From assembly GCF_017601095.1 (NCBI RefSeq), contig NZ_JAGFUX010000005.1:1-64000 (forward strand): a stretch of DNA of 64,000 bases. The letters run 5' to 3'. The position numbers and the translations under genes are program-made. This DNA is from Streptococcus suis. Lineage in GTDB: Bacteria > Bacillota > Bacilli > Lactobacillales > Streptococcaceae. A model generated the notes under the pieces. That model was not told where the DNA came from. It made no database searches and was given only the letters and a program-made list of their open reading frames with translations. Below are positions 38,435 to 46,845 of the stretch, piece by piece (the stretch's first letter is position 1; the number at the start of each line of letters is the position of its first letter).

Positions 38435-38500
38435 TATCATTCGTTCTTTTTGTAGATTTGTGAAAAAACTATCTTTATGAGAGAAAAAATACAGAAAATA

Positions 38501-38509
38501 TGGTACAAT
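38501..38509 (+). promoter_or_regulatory. pgk extended -10 promoter
   Basis: TGG then TACAAT (38504-38509), about 35 bases before the pgk start; no clear -35. Confidence 0.65.
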
Positions 38510-38544
38510 GGTAGGGTAAATATAAATTAAGGAGTTCTTATCTA

Positions 38545-39744
38545 ATGGCAAAATTGACTGTTAAAGATGTAGAATTGAAAGGCAAAAAAGTTCTTGTTCG
38601 TGTGGACTTCAACGTGCCTTTGAAAGATGGCGTTATCACTAACGATAACCGTATTACAGCAGCTCTTCCAACTATCAAGTATATTCTTGAGCAAGGTGGA
38701 CGTGCAATTCTTTTCTCTCACCTTGGTCGTGTGAAAGAAGAAGCTGACAAAGAAGGTAAATCATTGGCTCCTGTAGCAGCTGACTTGGCGGCTAAATTGG
38801 GTCAAGACGTTGCTTTCATCGCAGGTGCTACTCGTGGTGCTGAATTGGAAGCAGCTATCAATACTTTGGAAGATGGACAAGTTCTCCTTGTTGAAAACAC
38901 TCGTTTCGAAGATGTTGATGGTAAGAAAGAATCTAAAAACGACGAAGAACTTGGTAAATACTGGGCTTCACTTGGTGATGGTATCTTCGTTAACGATGCA
39001 TTTGGTACTGCACACCGTGCACACGCATCAAACGTTGGTATATCAGCAAACGTAGAAAAAGCAGTAGCTGGTTTCCTTTTGGAAAACGAAATTGCTTACA
39101 TCCAAGAAGCTGTTGAAACTCCAGAGCGTCCATTTGTGGCAATCCTTGGTGGTTCAAAAGTATCTGATAAGATCGGTGTTATCGAGAACCTTCTTGAAAA
39201 AGCAGATAAAGTTCTTATCGGTGGTGGTATGACTTATACCTTCTACAAAGCTCAAGGTATCGAAATCGGTAACTCACTTGTAGAAGAAGACAAGCTTGAT
39301 GTGGCAAAAGCACTTCTTGAAAAAGCTAACGGTAAATTGATTTTGCCAGTTGACTCAAAAGAAGCTAACGCATTTGCTGGATATACTGAAGTTCGCGACA
39401 CAGAAGGCGAAGCAGTTTCAGAAGGCTTCCTTGGTCTTGACATCGGTCCTAAGTCAATCGCTAAGTTTGACGAAGCGTTGACTGGTGCCAAAACAGTTGT
39501 TTGGAATGGTCCTATGGGTGTATTTGAAAACCCAGACTTCCAAGCTGGTACAATCGGTGTAATGGACGCTATCGTGAAACAACCAGGCGTGAAATCAATC
39601 ATCGGTGGTGGTGACTCAGCGGCAGCTGCTATCAACCTTGGCCGTGCAGACAAGTTCTCATGGATCTCAACTGGTGGTGGTGCATCAATGGAACTCCTCG
39701 AAGGTAAAGTCCTTCCAGGTCTTGCGGCATTGACTGAAAAGTAA
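38545..39744 (+). CDS. pgk: Phosphoglycerate kinase
   Basis: The 399-residue two-domain enzyme makes ATP from 1,3-bisphosphoglycerate and ADP. The substrate-site motifs [12 protein letters not shown] (about 18-29) and [20 protein letters not shown] (about 116) and the nucleotide-site GGGDSAAAA (about 353) are intact. Codon bias is strong, as in gapA. AAGGAG precedes the ATG. The last 20 or so bases of the gene and its terminator recur about 300 bases downstream. Confidence 0.98.
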   Translation: MAKLTVKDVELKGKKVLVRVDFNVPLKDGVITNDNRITAALPTIKYILEQGGRAILFSHLGRVKEEADKEGKSLAPVAADLAAKLGQDVAFIAGATRGAELEAAINTLEDGQVLLVENTRFEDVDGKKESKNDEELGKYWASLGDGIFVNDAFGTAHRAHASNVGISANVEKAVAGFLLENEIAYIQEAVETPERPFVAILGGSKVSDKIGVIENLLEKADKVLIGGGMTYTFYKAQGIEIGNSLVEEDKLDVAKALLEKANGKLILPVDSKEANAFAGYTEVRDTEGEAVSEGFLGLDIGPKSIAKFDEALTGAKTVVWNGPMGVFENPDFQAGTIGVMDAIVKQPGVKSIIGGGDSAAAAINLGRADKFSWISTGGGASMELLEGKVLPGLAALTEK

Positions 39745-39756
39745 AAACTTGCGACG

Positions 39757-39783
39757 AAAAGAGTTGGATTTCCAACTCTTTTC
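39757..39783 (+). terminator. pgk terminator
   Basis: AAAAGAGTTGG pairs with CCAACTCTTTT around ATTT; the T-run is partly in the stem. Confidence 0.85.
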
Positions 39784-39792
39784 TAGTGCAAA

Positions 39793-39874
39793 GGCTAGAT
39801 TTTCTGCGAACGTAGTGAATTAGAAAATCTAGCCTAGGTAAAGACTAAAATGCAACGGAAATCCGTTGCATTTT
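39793..39874 (+). repeat. two perfect hairpins downstream of pgk
   Basis: GGCTAGATTTTCT (39793-39805) pairs over 13 bases with AGAAAATCTAGCC (39822-39834). AAAATGCAACGG (39847-39858) pairs over 12 bases with CCGTTGCATTTT (39863-39874), which looks like a second terminator. Confidence 0.75.
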
Positions 39875-40019
39875 GTGCATCGCGTAGAGTTTCTACGAAG
39901 CTAAGCAAGTTAGAAAGTCTAGCAAGGTGAAAAGTGCTTCCAGGACTTGCGACGGCACGGAGTGCCTAGTGCCATGCCTAGTCTTTCTGGGAAGTGTGAC
40001 CTAGAAAGACTGGCTAGGT

Positions 40020-40097
40020 GCGGCATTGACTGAAAAGTAAAAACTTGCGACGAAAAGAGTTGGGAAACCAACTCTTTTTCTAGTGCAAAAGCTAGAA
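40020..40097 (+). repeat. direct repeat of the pgk 3' end and terminator
   Basis: Bases 40020-40097 repeat 39724-39801 at a distance of 296, including the last pgk codons (CGGCATTGACTGAAAAG then TAA), the spacer ACTTGCGACG, the terminator stem and the next 20 bases. Differences sit mainly in the hairpin loop (ATTT versus GAAA). A third, shorter piece near 39930-39953 resembles the pgk segment at 39712-39730. Confidence 0.88.
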
Positions 40098-40285
40098 TAA
40101 GACGTTCTTAAAGCATTTTTTTTTATTCTATTTTGGACCTTTTGCAGATGGTTGGCTTGAAACTTTTTTAGAGTAGACATTTGTTTGCTTTTGGCGAAAC
40201 CTAGCGCAAACAGGAGGATTTTCCAATCGATCTTTGGCGAAATGAAAAGCTGAGCAAGTATTTGCTATTCTATTTTTTGAAATCA

Positions 40286-40294
40286 TGTTAGAAT
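40286..40294 (+). promoter_or_regulatory. extended -10 promoter of the FUSC-like gene
   Basis: TGT followed by TAGAAT (40289-40294). The expected transcription start, about 7 bases on, coincides with the ATG at 40301. Confidence 0.6.
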
Positions 40295-40300
40295 AGAGGT

Positions 40301-40816
40301 ATGTTTAAGAAATATCGCTTTAATCCGAAGGAATTTAAATTGGGTATGCGGACAATCAAGTCTGGCCTTGCTGTATTTTTGGTGATTCTCTTGTTTGGCC
40401 TGCTGGGTTGGCAAGGTATTCAGATTGCGGCCTTAACAGCGGTTTTCAGTTTGAGAGAGGATTTTGATCAGAGTGTTCATTTTGGAACATCACGGATTTT
40501 AGGTAATTCTATCGGTGGTTTTTACGCTCTGCTTTTCTTCATCGTCGATGCCTTCTTCAAGAGTCACTTCTTGGTCACTCTGTTTGTGGTACCGCTCTGT
40601 GTCATGTTGACCATCATGACCAATGTTGCCATGAACAATAAGGCCGGCATTATCGGTGGAGTATCGGCCTTGTTGATTATCACCTTATCCATTCCATCTG
40701 GCAATGCCATTGAATATGTGTTTATTCGTGTTTTTGAAACGTTTGTAGGGGTTTTTATTGCGATTTTGGTCAATTATGACCTAAATAAATTAAAAAAACG
40801 TTTTCAAGCAAAATGA
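40301..40816 (+). CDS. FUSC / aromatic acid exporter family membrane protein
   Basis: A 171-residue protein with about five membrane helices. The N-terminal FKLGMRTIKSGLAVFL and the conserved SLREDFDQSVHFGTSRILGN (about 51-70) fit the ArAE/DUF939 group. Homologues with a soluble C-terminal domain are about 350 residues; this one has only the membrane part. It is conserved between pgk and glnRA in streptococci. The substrate is unknown. No proper ribosome site spaces well with the ATG, so the mRNA may be leaderless. Confidence 0.8.
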   Translation: MFKKYRFNPKEFKLGMRTIKSGLAVFLVILLFGLLGWQGIQIAALTAVFSLREDFDQSVHFGTSRILGNSIGGFYALLFFIVDAFFKSHFLVTLFVVPLCVMLTIMTNVAMNNKAGIIGGVSALLIITLSIPSGNAIEYVFIRVFETFVGVFIAILVNYDLNKLKKRFQAK

Positions 40817-40869
40817 TGTCAGATTTTCTGACATATTTAGTTGACGATCTCCCTAAATTCCCCTATAAT
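40817..40869 (+). promoter_or_regulatory. glnRA promoter with GlnR operator
   Basis: TGTCA-N7-TGACA (40817-40833) matches the GlnR box TGTNAN7TNACA exactly. A near-consensus promoter follows: TTGACG (40841-40846) and TATAAT (40864-40869), spaced by 17 bases. The box starts right after the stop codon of the membrane protein gene. Confidence 0.94.
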
Positions 40870-40891
40870 GGAAGGCAGAAAGGAGCTTTTT

Positions 40892-41257
40892 GTGAGAGAA
40901 AAGGAATTTCGTAGATCTTTAGCAATTTTTCCGATTGGAAGTGTCATGAAGTTGACGGACCTGACAGCTCGACAGATTCGCTATTATGAAGAGCAAGGCT
41001 TGATTCAGCCTGATCGTAACGAAGGCAATCGTCGTCTCTATTCCTTAAATGACATGGACCTCTTGTTGGAAATCAAGGATTTCTTGGATGAGGGATTAAA
41101 TATCGCGGCCATCAAGAAGGAATATGCTAGTCGTCAGGTCAAGGTCCAAAAGCAAGAGAAGACTTTGACAGATGAAGATGTACGCCGTATTCTGCACGAT
41201 GAGCTTCGCAACCAAGGACGTTTTTCAAGTCCCAGTAGCATTTTTCGTTCATCCTAA
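40892..41257 (+). CDS. glnR: GlnR, nitrogen-responsive MerR-family repressor
   Basis: A 121-residue regulator that, with feedback-inhibited glutamine synthetase, represses glnRA and glutamine uptake when nitrogen is plentiful. The MerR-type helix-turn-helix is MKLTDLTARQIRYYEEQGLI (about residues 19-38). The start is GTG 40892, 6 bases after AAAGGAGC; an ATG at 40841 lies inside the promoter. It forms an operon with glnA (29-base gap) and controls itself through the box at 40817. Confidence 0.95.
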   Translation: MREKEFRRSLAIFPIGSVMKLTDLTARQIRYYEEQGLIQPDRNEGNRRLYSLNDMDLLLEIKDFLDEGLNIAAIKKEYASRQVKVQKQEKTLTDEDVRRILHDELRNQGRFSSPSSIFRSS

Positions 41258-41286
41258 CTCAGTTATCTATTTAAAAGGAGACTCTA

Positions 41287-42633
41287 ATGGCAATTACAGT
41301 AGCGGATATCAAACGCGACATTCAAGAAAAAAATGTAACCTTTATTCGATTGATGTTTACCGATATCCTCGGTATTATGAAAAACGTTGAAATTCCAGCG
41401 ACTGAAGAACAGGTAGATAAGGTTTTATCAAACAAGGCTATGTTTGATGGATCTTCTATTGAAGGTTTTGTCCGTATCAACGAATCAGATATGTACCTTT
41501 ATCCTGATTTGAATACATGGACTATTTTCCCTTGGGGAGATGAGAATGGCCGTGTGGCTGGCCTGATTTGCGATATTTACACTACAGAAGGTGAGCCATT
41601 TGCAGGGGATCCGCGAGGAAACTTGAAAAAAGCACTTCGTCATATGGAAGCTGCAGGATTTTCTTCCTTTAACTTGGGACCAGAGCCAGAGTTCTTCCTC
41701 TTCAAATTGGACGATTTTGGCAACCCAACCCTCGAAGTAAATGACAAGGGTGGTTATTTCGATCTTGCACCGACAGATTTGGCAGATAATACACGCCGTG
41801 AAATCGTAAATGTCTTGACGGAAATGGGATTTGAAGTAGAAGCCAGCCACCATGAGGTTGCAGTTGGTCAACATGAAATTGATTTCAAATATGCAGATGT
41901 GTTGAAAGCATGTGACAATATTCAGATTTTCAAGTTGGTTGTGAAAACCATTGCCCGCAAGCACGGTTTGTACGCAACCTTCATGGCCAAACCTAAGTTT
42001 GGCATTGCTGGATCAGGTATGCACTGCAATATGTCCCTCTTTGACAAGGATGGCAACAATGCCTTCTTTGACCCAGCTGACCCACGTGGTATGCAGTTGT
42101 CTCAAACAGCTTACTACTTCCTTGGTGGCTTGATTGAGCATGCCTATAACTACACAGCTATTACCAACCCAACGGTCAATTCTTACAAGCGTTTGGTGCC
42201 AGGTTTTGAAGCTCCAGTTTACATTGCTTGGGCAGGAAAAAACCGTTCTCCGTTAGTCCGTGTTCCAGCTTCTCGTGGTATGGGAACCCGTTTGGAATTG
42301 CGTTCGGTTGACCCAACAGCTAACCCCTATCTCGCTATGGCGGTGCTCCTAGAAGTTGGTCTGTCAGGGATTGAGAATAAAATTGATGCACCAGCACCGA
42401 TTGAGTCAAACATCTATGCCATGTCTGATGAAGAACGCCGTGAAGCAGGGATCTCTGATCTTCCGTCGACCCTGCACAATGCCTTGAAAGCGCTCCGCAA
42501 GGACAAGGTTGTTCGGGCAGCCTTGGGTGAGCATATCTATACCAACTTCGTAGAAGCCAAGAAAATCGAATGGGCAAGTTATGCAACCTTTATCTCCCAA
42601 TGGGAAATTGATAACTATTTAGATTTGTATTAA
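41287..42633 (+). CDS. glnA: Glutamine synthetase, type I-alpha
   Basis: The 448-residue dodecameric enzyme makes glutamine from glutamate, ammonia and ATP. Active-site pieces are [13 protein letters not shown] (about 56-68), GPEPEFFLF (about 131), [12 protein letters not shown] (about 189) and [17 protein letters not shown] (about 319). It lacks the adenylylation loop with the target Tyr of type I-beta enzymes, which fits control by GlnR and feedback instead. It is the second gene of glnRA. Confidence 0.98.
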   Translation: MAITVADIKRDIQEKNVTFIRLMFTDILGIMKNVEIPATEEQVDKVLSNKAMFDGSSIEGFVRINESDMYLYPDLNTWTIFPWGDENGRVAGLICDIYTTEGEPFAGDPRGNLKKALRHMEAAGFSSFNLGPEPEFFLFKLDDFGNPTLEVNDKGGYFDLAPTDLADNTRREIVNVLTEMGFEVEASHHEVAVGQHEIDFKYADVLKACDNIQIFKLVVKTIARKHGLYATFMAKPKFGIAGSGMHCNMSLFDKDGNNAFFDPADPRGMQLSQTAYYFLGGLIEHAYNYTAITNPTVNSYKRLVPGFEAPVYIAWAGKNRSPLVRVPASRGMGTRLELRSVDPTANPYLAMAVLLEVGLSGIENKIDAPAPIESNIYAMSDEERREAGISDLPSTLHNALKALRKDKVVRAALGEHIYTNFVEAKKIEWASYATFISQWEIDNYLDLY

Positions 42634-42660
42634 ACAAAGGACCCCGACGGGTCCTTTGTT
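42633..42660 (+). terminator. glnA terminator
   Basis: AACAAAGGACCC and GGGTCCTTTGTT form a perfect 12-base stem around CGAC. It is the first unit of the repeat family described next. Confidence 0.88.
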
Positions 42661-42760
42661 CACGAGCCGAGAAATTGGAAAGCGAGTCAGGGCTTGTGGA
42701 TCATTTTTTCACGAGCTCGAAAAGAGAAGAGCGAGTAGGACCCCGATGGGTCCTTTGTTC
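42639..42760 (+). repeat. 50-base terminator-linker repeat downstream of glnA
   Basis: Hairpins GGACCC-CGAC-GGGTCC (42639) and GGACCC-CGAT-GGGTCC (42739) are 100 bases apart, with a decayed unit between. Linkers at 42661 and 42710 both read CACGAGC then GAAA...GAGCGAGT or GGAAAGCGAGT. The same linker recurs at 55526, 55575 and beyond. Confidence 0.82.
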
Positions 42761-42815
42761 ATAAACTTGAAAAAGACTACCCTTATATAGATTAAAAAAA
42801 TTGGAGACGATGTGG

Positions 42816-43208
42816 ATGGATGAATTTGTAAAAGCTGTATTTGATGAACAGTATAGAGCGGTTTTTGGAGAAGGGAAAGACCTTGCTCCTAGTCAGCAGG
42901 AAATTGTTTTGGTAGAAGAGGAAGTAGGTCAATTAGTCGCTGTCTTGCAGGCCCAGCAGACCTTGGAAACGATTCATGTCAAGGCTTTGGTGGTTGTCAA
43001 ACACAAGCAAGGTCAAGGGTTGGGGAGGCGTTTGCTGATTCGTTTGGAAAATGAAGCCAGACTAAATGGAGCAAAGAGTATCACACTGTCAACTAAGTCC
43101 TATCAGGCTAAGGATTTTTATCTGAAGGCTGGATATTCTATTTATGCTCATCTAACAGATGTGCCGAAAAAAGGAATTTCCAAATATCATTTTATCAAGT
43201 GGTTGTAA
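42816..43208 (+). CDS. GNAT family acetyltransferase
   Basis: A 130-residue GNAT protein. The acetyl-CoA loop is KQGQGLGRRLL (about residues 66-76), after a beta strand VKALVVVKHK, and the C-terminal AKDFYLKAGY is the usual last motif. The substrate is unknown. ATG 42816 is 9 bases after GGAG; ATG 42810 is possible but very close. It lies alone between glnRA and the convergent rnjA. Confidence 0.8.
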   Translation: MDEFVKAVFDEQYRAVFGEGKDLAPSQQEIVLVEEEVGQLVAVLQAQQTLETIHVKALVVVKHKQGQGLGRRLLIRLENEARLNGAKSITLSTKSYQAKDFYLKAGYSIYAHLTDVPKKGISKYHFIKWL

Positions 43209-43231
43209 GGTATTCCTATTGGAAAACAAGT

Positions 43232-43262
43232 GAAGCCTCGGCAGTTGCCGAGGCTTCTTTTT
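43232..43262. terminator. bidirectional terminator between the GNAT gene and rnjA
   Basis: GAAGCCTCGGC pairs with GCCGAGGCTTC around AGTT, then TTTTT. The A-rich left side is weaker for the minus strand. Confidence 0.82.
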
Positions 43263-44940
43263 AGTGATCAGGCGTTAAAATCATTGGAATGATAATTGGT
43301 TCACGCTCTGTTTTTTCATAGAGGAATGGTCGTAGGGCATTGACGATAGCGCCGTTGACGGTTTGGATGTTGGCATCCTTGTTCTTCAGAGCGATACGGA
43401 TCGCGTTGAAGAGGATGCGTTGGCTTTCGCGGATTAGGTCGCCTGATTCACGCATGTAGATAAATCCTCGGCTGAGGATATCAGGACCTGCCAGAATCAT
43501 CTTGGACTTGAAGTCAACAGTTGCAACAGCTAGAACGACGCCGTCTTCTGAGAGGTCGCGGCGGTCTTTAAGGACAGCTGCTCCGATTTCACCGATGCGG
43601 TTTCCGTCAACGTAGATGTCTTGGGCGTTGAAGTGTCCTGCTAGGCGGGCGGAGTCCTTGGTTAGAGCTAGAACGTCACCATTTTCCATGATGAAGATGT
43701 TATCTTTTGGCACGCCGGTATCTACTGCCAGGCTAGCATGGATTTTTTGCATCCGGTATTCACCATGAACAGGCATGAAGAATTTTGGTTTGATCAGGCG
43801 GAGCATGAGTTTTTGTTCCTGCTGCCCACCGTGTCCAGAGGTATGGATGTTGTTAATCTTACCGTGAATGACATCAACACCGGCTTCGATCAAGATATTG
43901 ATGAGCTTGTTGACACCTGTGGTATTTCCCGGAATAGGACTGGACGAGAAAATGACCGTATCGCCCGGCTGGAGCTGGACTTGACGGTGAGTGCCGTGGG
44001 CAATGCGGGAGAGGGCAGCCATAGGCTCGCCTTGGCTACCTGTACAGAGAATCATAACTTCGCTGGCTGGGTGTTCTTTAATCTCGTTTGGCTCGATGAA
44101 GGTGTCCTTAGGAACCTTGATGTAGCCGAGCTCAATGCCGTTGACAATGGCTTTCTCCATGGAGCGTCCAAAGACAGCAATTTTTCGTCCTGTCTTGACT
44201 GCTGCATCAGCTGCTTGTTGCAGGCGGAAGATGTTGGAGGCGAAGGAGGCGAAGATAATGCGTCCGTGGATGCCTTCAATCAGCTTCATAATGGACTGAC
44301 CGACCACTTTTTCCGAATTGGTAAAGGTTGGAACTTCGGCGTTGGTGGAGTCGGAAAGGAGGCAGAGAACGCCTTCTTCACCGAGGGCAGCCATACGGTG
44401 CAAGTCTGCGGGCTCACCAACTGGCGTGAAGTCGAACTTGAAGTCACCGGTACAGACGATTTTCCCTTGAGGTGTATCAATGACGATACCGAGTGGCTCT
44501 GGAATGGAGTGGGTGGTGCGGAAGAAGCTGACCTTGAGGTGCTTGAAAGTCAACTCAGTCTTGTGGTTGATTTCATGCAAGGTTGCATCGCGGAGCAGTC
44601 CGTGTTCTTCTAGTTTGCCACGAATGAGGGCAAGGGCCAAGGGGCCAGCGTAGATTGGGACATTGGCTTGCTTGAGCAAGAAGGGAATGCCACCGATGTG
44701 GTCTTCGTGCCCGTGAGTAATAACCAGACCTTTAACGCGGTCTAGATTTTCAACGATGTAGGAGTAGTCTGGGATAACGTAGTCAATGCCCAAGAGGTCA
44801 TCTTCTGGGAACTTGATACCAGCATCGACAATGAGAATTTCATCCTGGTATTCAATGCCATAAGTGTTTTTCCCGATTTCTCCCAAACCACCGATGGCGA
44901 ATACGCCAACTTCTTGAGGTTTTAGATTTACTGATGACAT
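43261..44940 (-). CDS. rnjA: Ribonuclease J1
   Basis: The 559-residue metallo-beta-lactamase / beta-CASP nuclease has 5'-exonuclease and endonuclease activity and is central to RNA decay and processing. The zinc site is [10 protein letters not shown] (about 74-83); further ligands are the His in [10 protein letters not shown] (about 140) and the Asp in CTGDFKFD (about 164). The late motif HTSGHGG is at about 365. The length fits RNase J1. The ATG at 44940 follows GGAG. It lies 3 bases after the rpoY stop, so the two are one operon. Confidence 0.95.
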   Translation of the reverse strand: MSSVNLKPQEVGVFAIGGLGEIGKNTYGIEYQDEILIVDAGIKFPEDDLLGIDYVIPDYSYIVENLDRVKGLVITHGHEDHIGGIPFLLKQANVPIYAGPLALALIRGKLEEHGLLRDATLHEINHKTELTFKHLKVSFFRTTHSIPEPLGIVIDTPQGKIVCTGDFKFDFTPVGEPADLHRMAALGEEGVLCLLSDSTNAEVPTFTNSEKVVGQSIMKLIEGIHGRIIFASFASNIFRLQQAADAAVKTGRKIAVFGRSMEKAIVNGIELGYIKVPKDTFIEPNEIKEHPASEVMILCTGSQGEPMAALSRIAHGTHRQVQLQPGDTVIFSSSPIPGNTTGVNKLINILIEAGVDVIHGKINNIHTSGHGGQQEQKLMLRLIKPKFFMPVHGEYRMQKIHASLAVDTGVPKDNIFIMENGDVLALTKDSARLAGHFNAQDIYVDGNRIGEIGAAVLKDRRDLSEDGVVLAVATVDFKSKMILAGPDILSRGFIYMRESGDLIRESQRILFNAIRIALKNKDANIQTVNGAIVNALRPFLYEKTEREPIIIPMILTPDH

Positions 44941-44943
44941 GGA

Positions 44944-45174
44944 TTAGAACTCCGTTAATGTGAAATCTGCGTGGGCTTTTTCGTACTCCAAATGGTTGTC
45001 TGATAGCAATTCGATAAACTCGATGTTGTATTCAGGACGGTTGGTTTCCACCAATTCACGAGCGATGATACGGCCTTCTAGTTCACTAGCTGCCTCTACT
45101 TTTAAGTAAAGAGAGCGGGTTTGCTCGCGGCGTGGGCTCGTTTTCGTTTCTTGGTAAAATACTTTATAAATCAT
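44944..45174 (-). CDS. rpoY: RNA polymerase epsilon subunit (RpoY)
   Basis: A 76-residue protein, [20 protein letters not shown] at its start, that matches the small epsilon subunit of Firmicute RNA polymerase, which binds near the secondary channel. Proteins of this family are about 70-76 residues. I chose ATG 45174 because the family starts there; an ATG at 45207 would add 11 unrelated residues. It is cotranscribed with rnjA from a minus-strand promoter at 45298. Confidence 0.92.
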   Translation of the reverse strand: MIYKVFYQETKTSPRREQTRSLYLKVEAASELEGRIIARELVETNRPEYNIEFIELLSDNHLEYEKAHADFTLTEF

Positions 45175-45297
45175 AGGTTGGGTATATCCTTTCTTTTTGA
45201 CTGGCAACTATGAAAAAAGCCTCAAACAGTTGGGTCTGTCTGGTAATGTCTATTCAATTTTTTCGAGTTGTCAATTTATTCAGTCTAAATGTACTCT

Positions 45298-45327
45298 TCA
45301 TTATATCATAAAAAAGGCTAATGGTAA
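45298..45327 (-). promoter_or_regulatory. rpoY-rnjA promoter
   Basis: On the minus strand, TTACCA lies 16 bases before TATAAT (plus-strand ATTATA at 45298-45303), with TGA before the -10. The leader is about 115 bases long. Confidence 0.75.
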
Positions 45328-45364
45328 AAGAGGATGATAAGAAAATGGAAAAGTGTTATGGTTT

Positions 45365-45529
45365 TCAGAAATTCTGTATTTCCGAGAGGGCTAAAACAAT
45401 GAAGTAAGCTAGGATTCCGAGTGTGTTAGAATTACTGAGACCAAGTTCAATTGTGCCAAAAAAACTGTCTGTCAATTGCCTGATAGTGATGAGACTTACT
45501 AGAATGACAAATCGATTCGCTCCACTAAC
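45365..45529 (-). pseudogene. remnant of a membrane protein gene
   Basis: The minus strand keeps a 54-codon open stretch ending in TGA that reads like a hydrophobic protein end: VSGANRFVILVSLI at its start, then TIELGLSNSNTLGILAYFIV and LALSEIQNF. A TAG stop stands directly upstream in frame, and there is no start codon or ribosome site. I take it for a degraded 3' piece of a lost membrane protein gene; the family is not recognised. Confidence 0.45.
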
Positions 45530-45562
45530 CTACTTGAAATTACGCACCAGTCTTTTCATTAT

Positions 45563-45591
45563 TTGAAAAAAACTTCAATATAGCTTACAAT
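45563..45591 (+). promoter_or_regulatory. tsaB operon promoter
   Basis: TTGAAA (45563-45568) and TACAAT (45586-45591) are spaced by 17 bases. The start lies about 130 bases before tsaB, so the repeat element is transcribed. Confidence 0.72.
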
Positions 45592-45610
45592 AGGGAGTAG
45601 CATTGAAAAG

Positions 45611-45706
45611 TCTTTCAGTTTGCTTTTAGTACTAGGCAACGAGCTGCGGGCTGTACTGGAGTACGGCAAAGCGAGTTAACGCAGTAATAAAAGCAAACCG
45701 AATGAC
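45611..45706 (+). repeat. BOX-like inverted-terminal-repeat element, copy B
   Basis: A 96-base element with ends CAGTTTGCTTTTAGTAC and (reverse complement) CGGTTTGCTTTTATTAC. The middle reads ACTAGGCAACGAGC, then GCGGGCTGTACTGGAGTACG and GCAAAGCGAGTTAACG. It closely resembles part of the pneumococcal BOX element and the copy at 25036-25187 in reverse. Confidence 0.78.
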
Positions 45707-45724
45707 GTAAAGAAAGAGAAACTT

Positions 45725-46408
45725 ATGAAAATACTAGCTTTAGACAGCTCCAATCAAGCCTTATCGGTTGCCTTGGTGGAGGACGGTCGTTTGCAGGCGG
45801 AAACCCTGCTGGCCGTTAAGAAAAATCATAGTATCAGCCTCATGCCTGTGGTCGATTTTTTGATGACACAGGTGGGCTGGACGCCCAAAGACCTGGAGCG
45901 GATTGTGGTCGCTCAGGGGCCTGGATCCTACACGGGTCTGCGGGTGGCGGTGGCGACTGCCAAGACCCTGGCCTACACCCTCAAGATCGACTTGGTGGGG
46001 CTATCCAGTCTTCAGTCCCTCGTTCCTCCTAGCCTGATGGGTCTGGTGGTGCCCCTCATCGATGCCCGCCGTAACTGTGTCTATGCAGGTCTTTATGAAA
46101 ATGGCAGAGCAGTTGAGGCAGACAAGTACTGGTCTTTTGAAGACTTGCTTTCTAGCCTATCTGGCAAGGAAGATATCACCTTTGTCGGAGAAGTGGAAAA
46201 CTTTATCAATCAAATCGAGCAAGCTTTGCCAGCTGCCCATTACCAGACCAGTCTGCCGTCTGCCTATCAATTGGCGGTAATTGGTCAAGACTTGCCAGCA
46301 GTAGATGTCACTAGCTTTGAGCCCAACTATCTCAAGCGAGTCGAGGCAGAGGAAAACTGGCTCAAGGACAACCAAGCAGGCTCAGAAAGTTATATCAAGC
46401 GTGTATGA
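45725..46408 (+). CDS. tsaB: TsaB, tRNA threonylcarbamoyladenosine biosynthesis protein
   Basis: A 227-residue ASKHA-fold partner of TsaD in making t6A at position 37 of ANN-decoding tRNAs. The N-terminal LALDSSNQALSVAL and the conserved VVAQGPGSYTGLRVAVATAK (about 60-79) are family marks. It lacks the metal-binding His of TsaD and is thought to be a scaffold. It overlaps rimI by 4 bases (ATGA), so tsaB, rimI and tsaD are one operon. Confidence 0.94.
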   Translation: MKILALDSSNQALSVALVEDGRLQAETLLAVKKNHSISLMPVVDFLMTQVGWTPKDLERIVVAQGPGSYTGLRVAVATAKTLAYTLKIDLVGLSSLQSLVPPSLMGLVVPLIDARRNCVYAGLYENGRAVEADKYWSFEDLLSSLSGKEDITFVGEVENFINQIEQALPAAHYQTSLPSAYQLAVIGQDLPAVDVTSFEPNYLKRVEAEENWLKDNQAGSESYIKRV

Positions 46409-46845
46409 TAGAGATTAAACACTACGACGGTCAGGAAAATCTGGCGGAGGCTGTTTTGGCAGTTATGCAGTCTGTCTATGAGCAATCGCCTTGGACCTTG
46501 GAACAGATTGCTGCAAGCATGACCAGCCAGGATGAGGACTACTATCTGGCCTATAAAGGTCAGGAATTGGTCGGATTTTTGGCTGTTCAGACGGTGCTGG
46601 ATGAGATGGAAATCTTGCAGATTGCTGTCAAGGCTGATTTTCAGAGGTTGGGAATCGCCAGTCAACTGATGGCTGCTGTGATGGACTGGGATGGAGACAT
46701 CTTCCTCGAAGTGAGGGAGTCTAACAGTGCAGCTCAGGCCCTCTATACACGCCAGCATTTTACCAAAATAGGAAAACGAAAAGACTACTACCGCCATCCT
46801 GTCGAGGACGCGGTGATGATGAAGAGAGAACGTGATGAAAGATAG
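46405..46845 (+). CDS. rimI: RimI, ribosomal protein S18 alanine N-acetyltransferase
   Basis: A 146-residue GNAT protein. The acetyl-CoA site is [10 protein letters not shown] (about residues 80-89) after LQIAVKADF, and the end [26 protein letters not shown] is typical of RimI. The known reaction is acetylation of the N-terminus of S18. It lies between tsaB and tsaD and overlaps both, an arrangement common in Firmicutes. Confidence 0.9.
   Translation: MIEIKHYDGQENLAEAVLAVMQSVYEQSPWTLEQIAASMTSQDEDYYLAYKGQELVGFLAVQTVLDEMEILQIAVKADFQRLGIASQLMAAVMDWDGDIFLEVRESNSAAQALYTRQHFTKIGKRKDYYRHPVEDAVMMKRERDER

Larger units (their letters stand above)
39745..40300 (+). other. pgk downstream region with duplicated 3' end and hairpin series
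   Basis: This 556-base gap holds the pgk terminator, several long hairpins, a partial and a near-full copy of the pgk 3' end, and then about 200 bases of AT-rich sequence before the next promoter. I see no coding frame in it. Confidence 0.85.
45175..45724. other. rpoY-tsaB divergent intergenic region
   Basis: This 550-base region holds the rpoY-rnjA promoter (minus), a decayed minus-strand reading frame (45365-45529), the tsaB promoter (45563-45591) and a BOX-like element (45611-45706) in the tsaB leader. I see nothing else with support. Confidence 0.8.

Noticed and set aside
40100..40260. Small gene between the pgk repeats and the FUSC-like gene
   Set aside because: AT-rich sequence with short frames only; no start with a ribosome site.
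43738..44613. A 291-codon open frame on the plus strand inside rnjA
   Set aside because: It is fully antisense to the well-supported RNase J1 gene, has no ribosome site, and its sequence is low-complexity (Asn, Val, Gly) as expected from mirrored codons.
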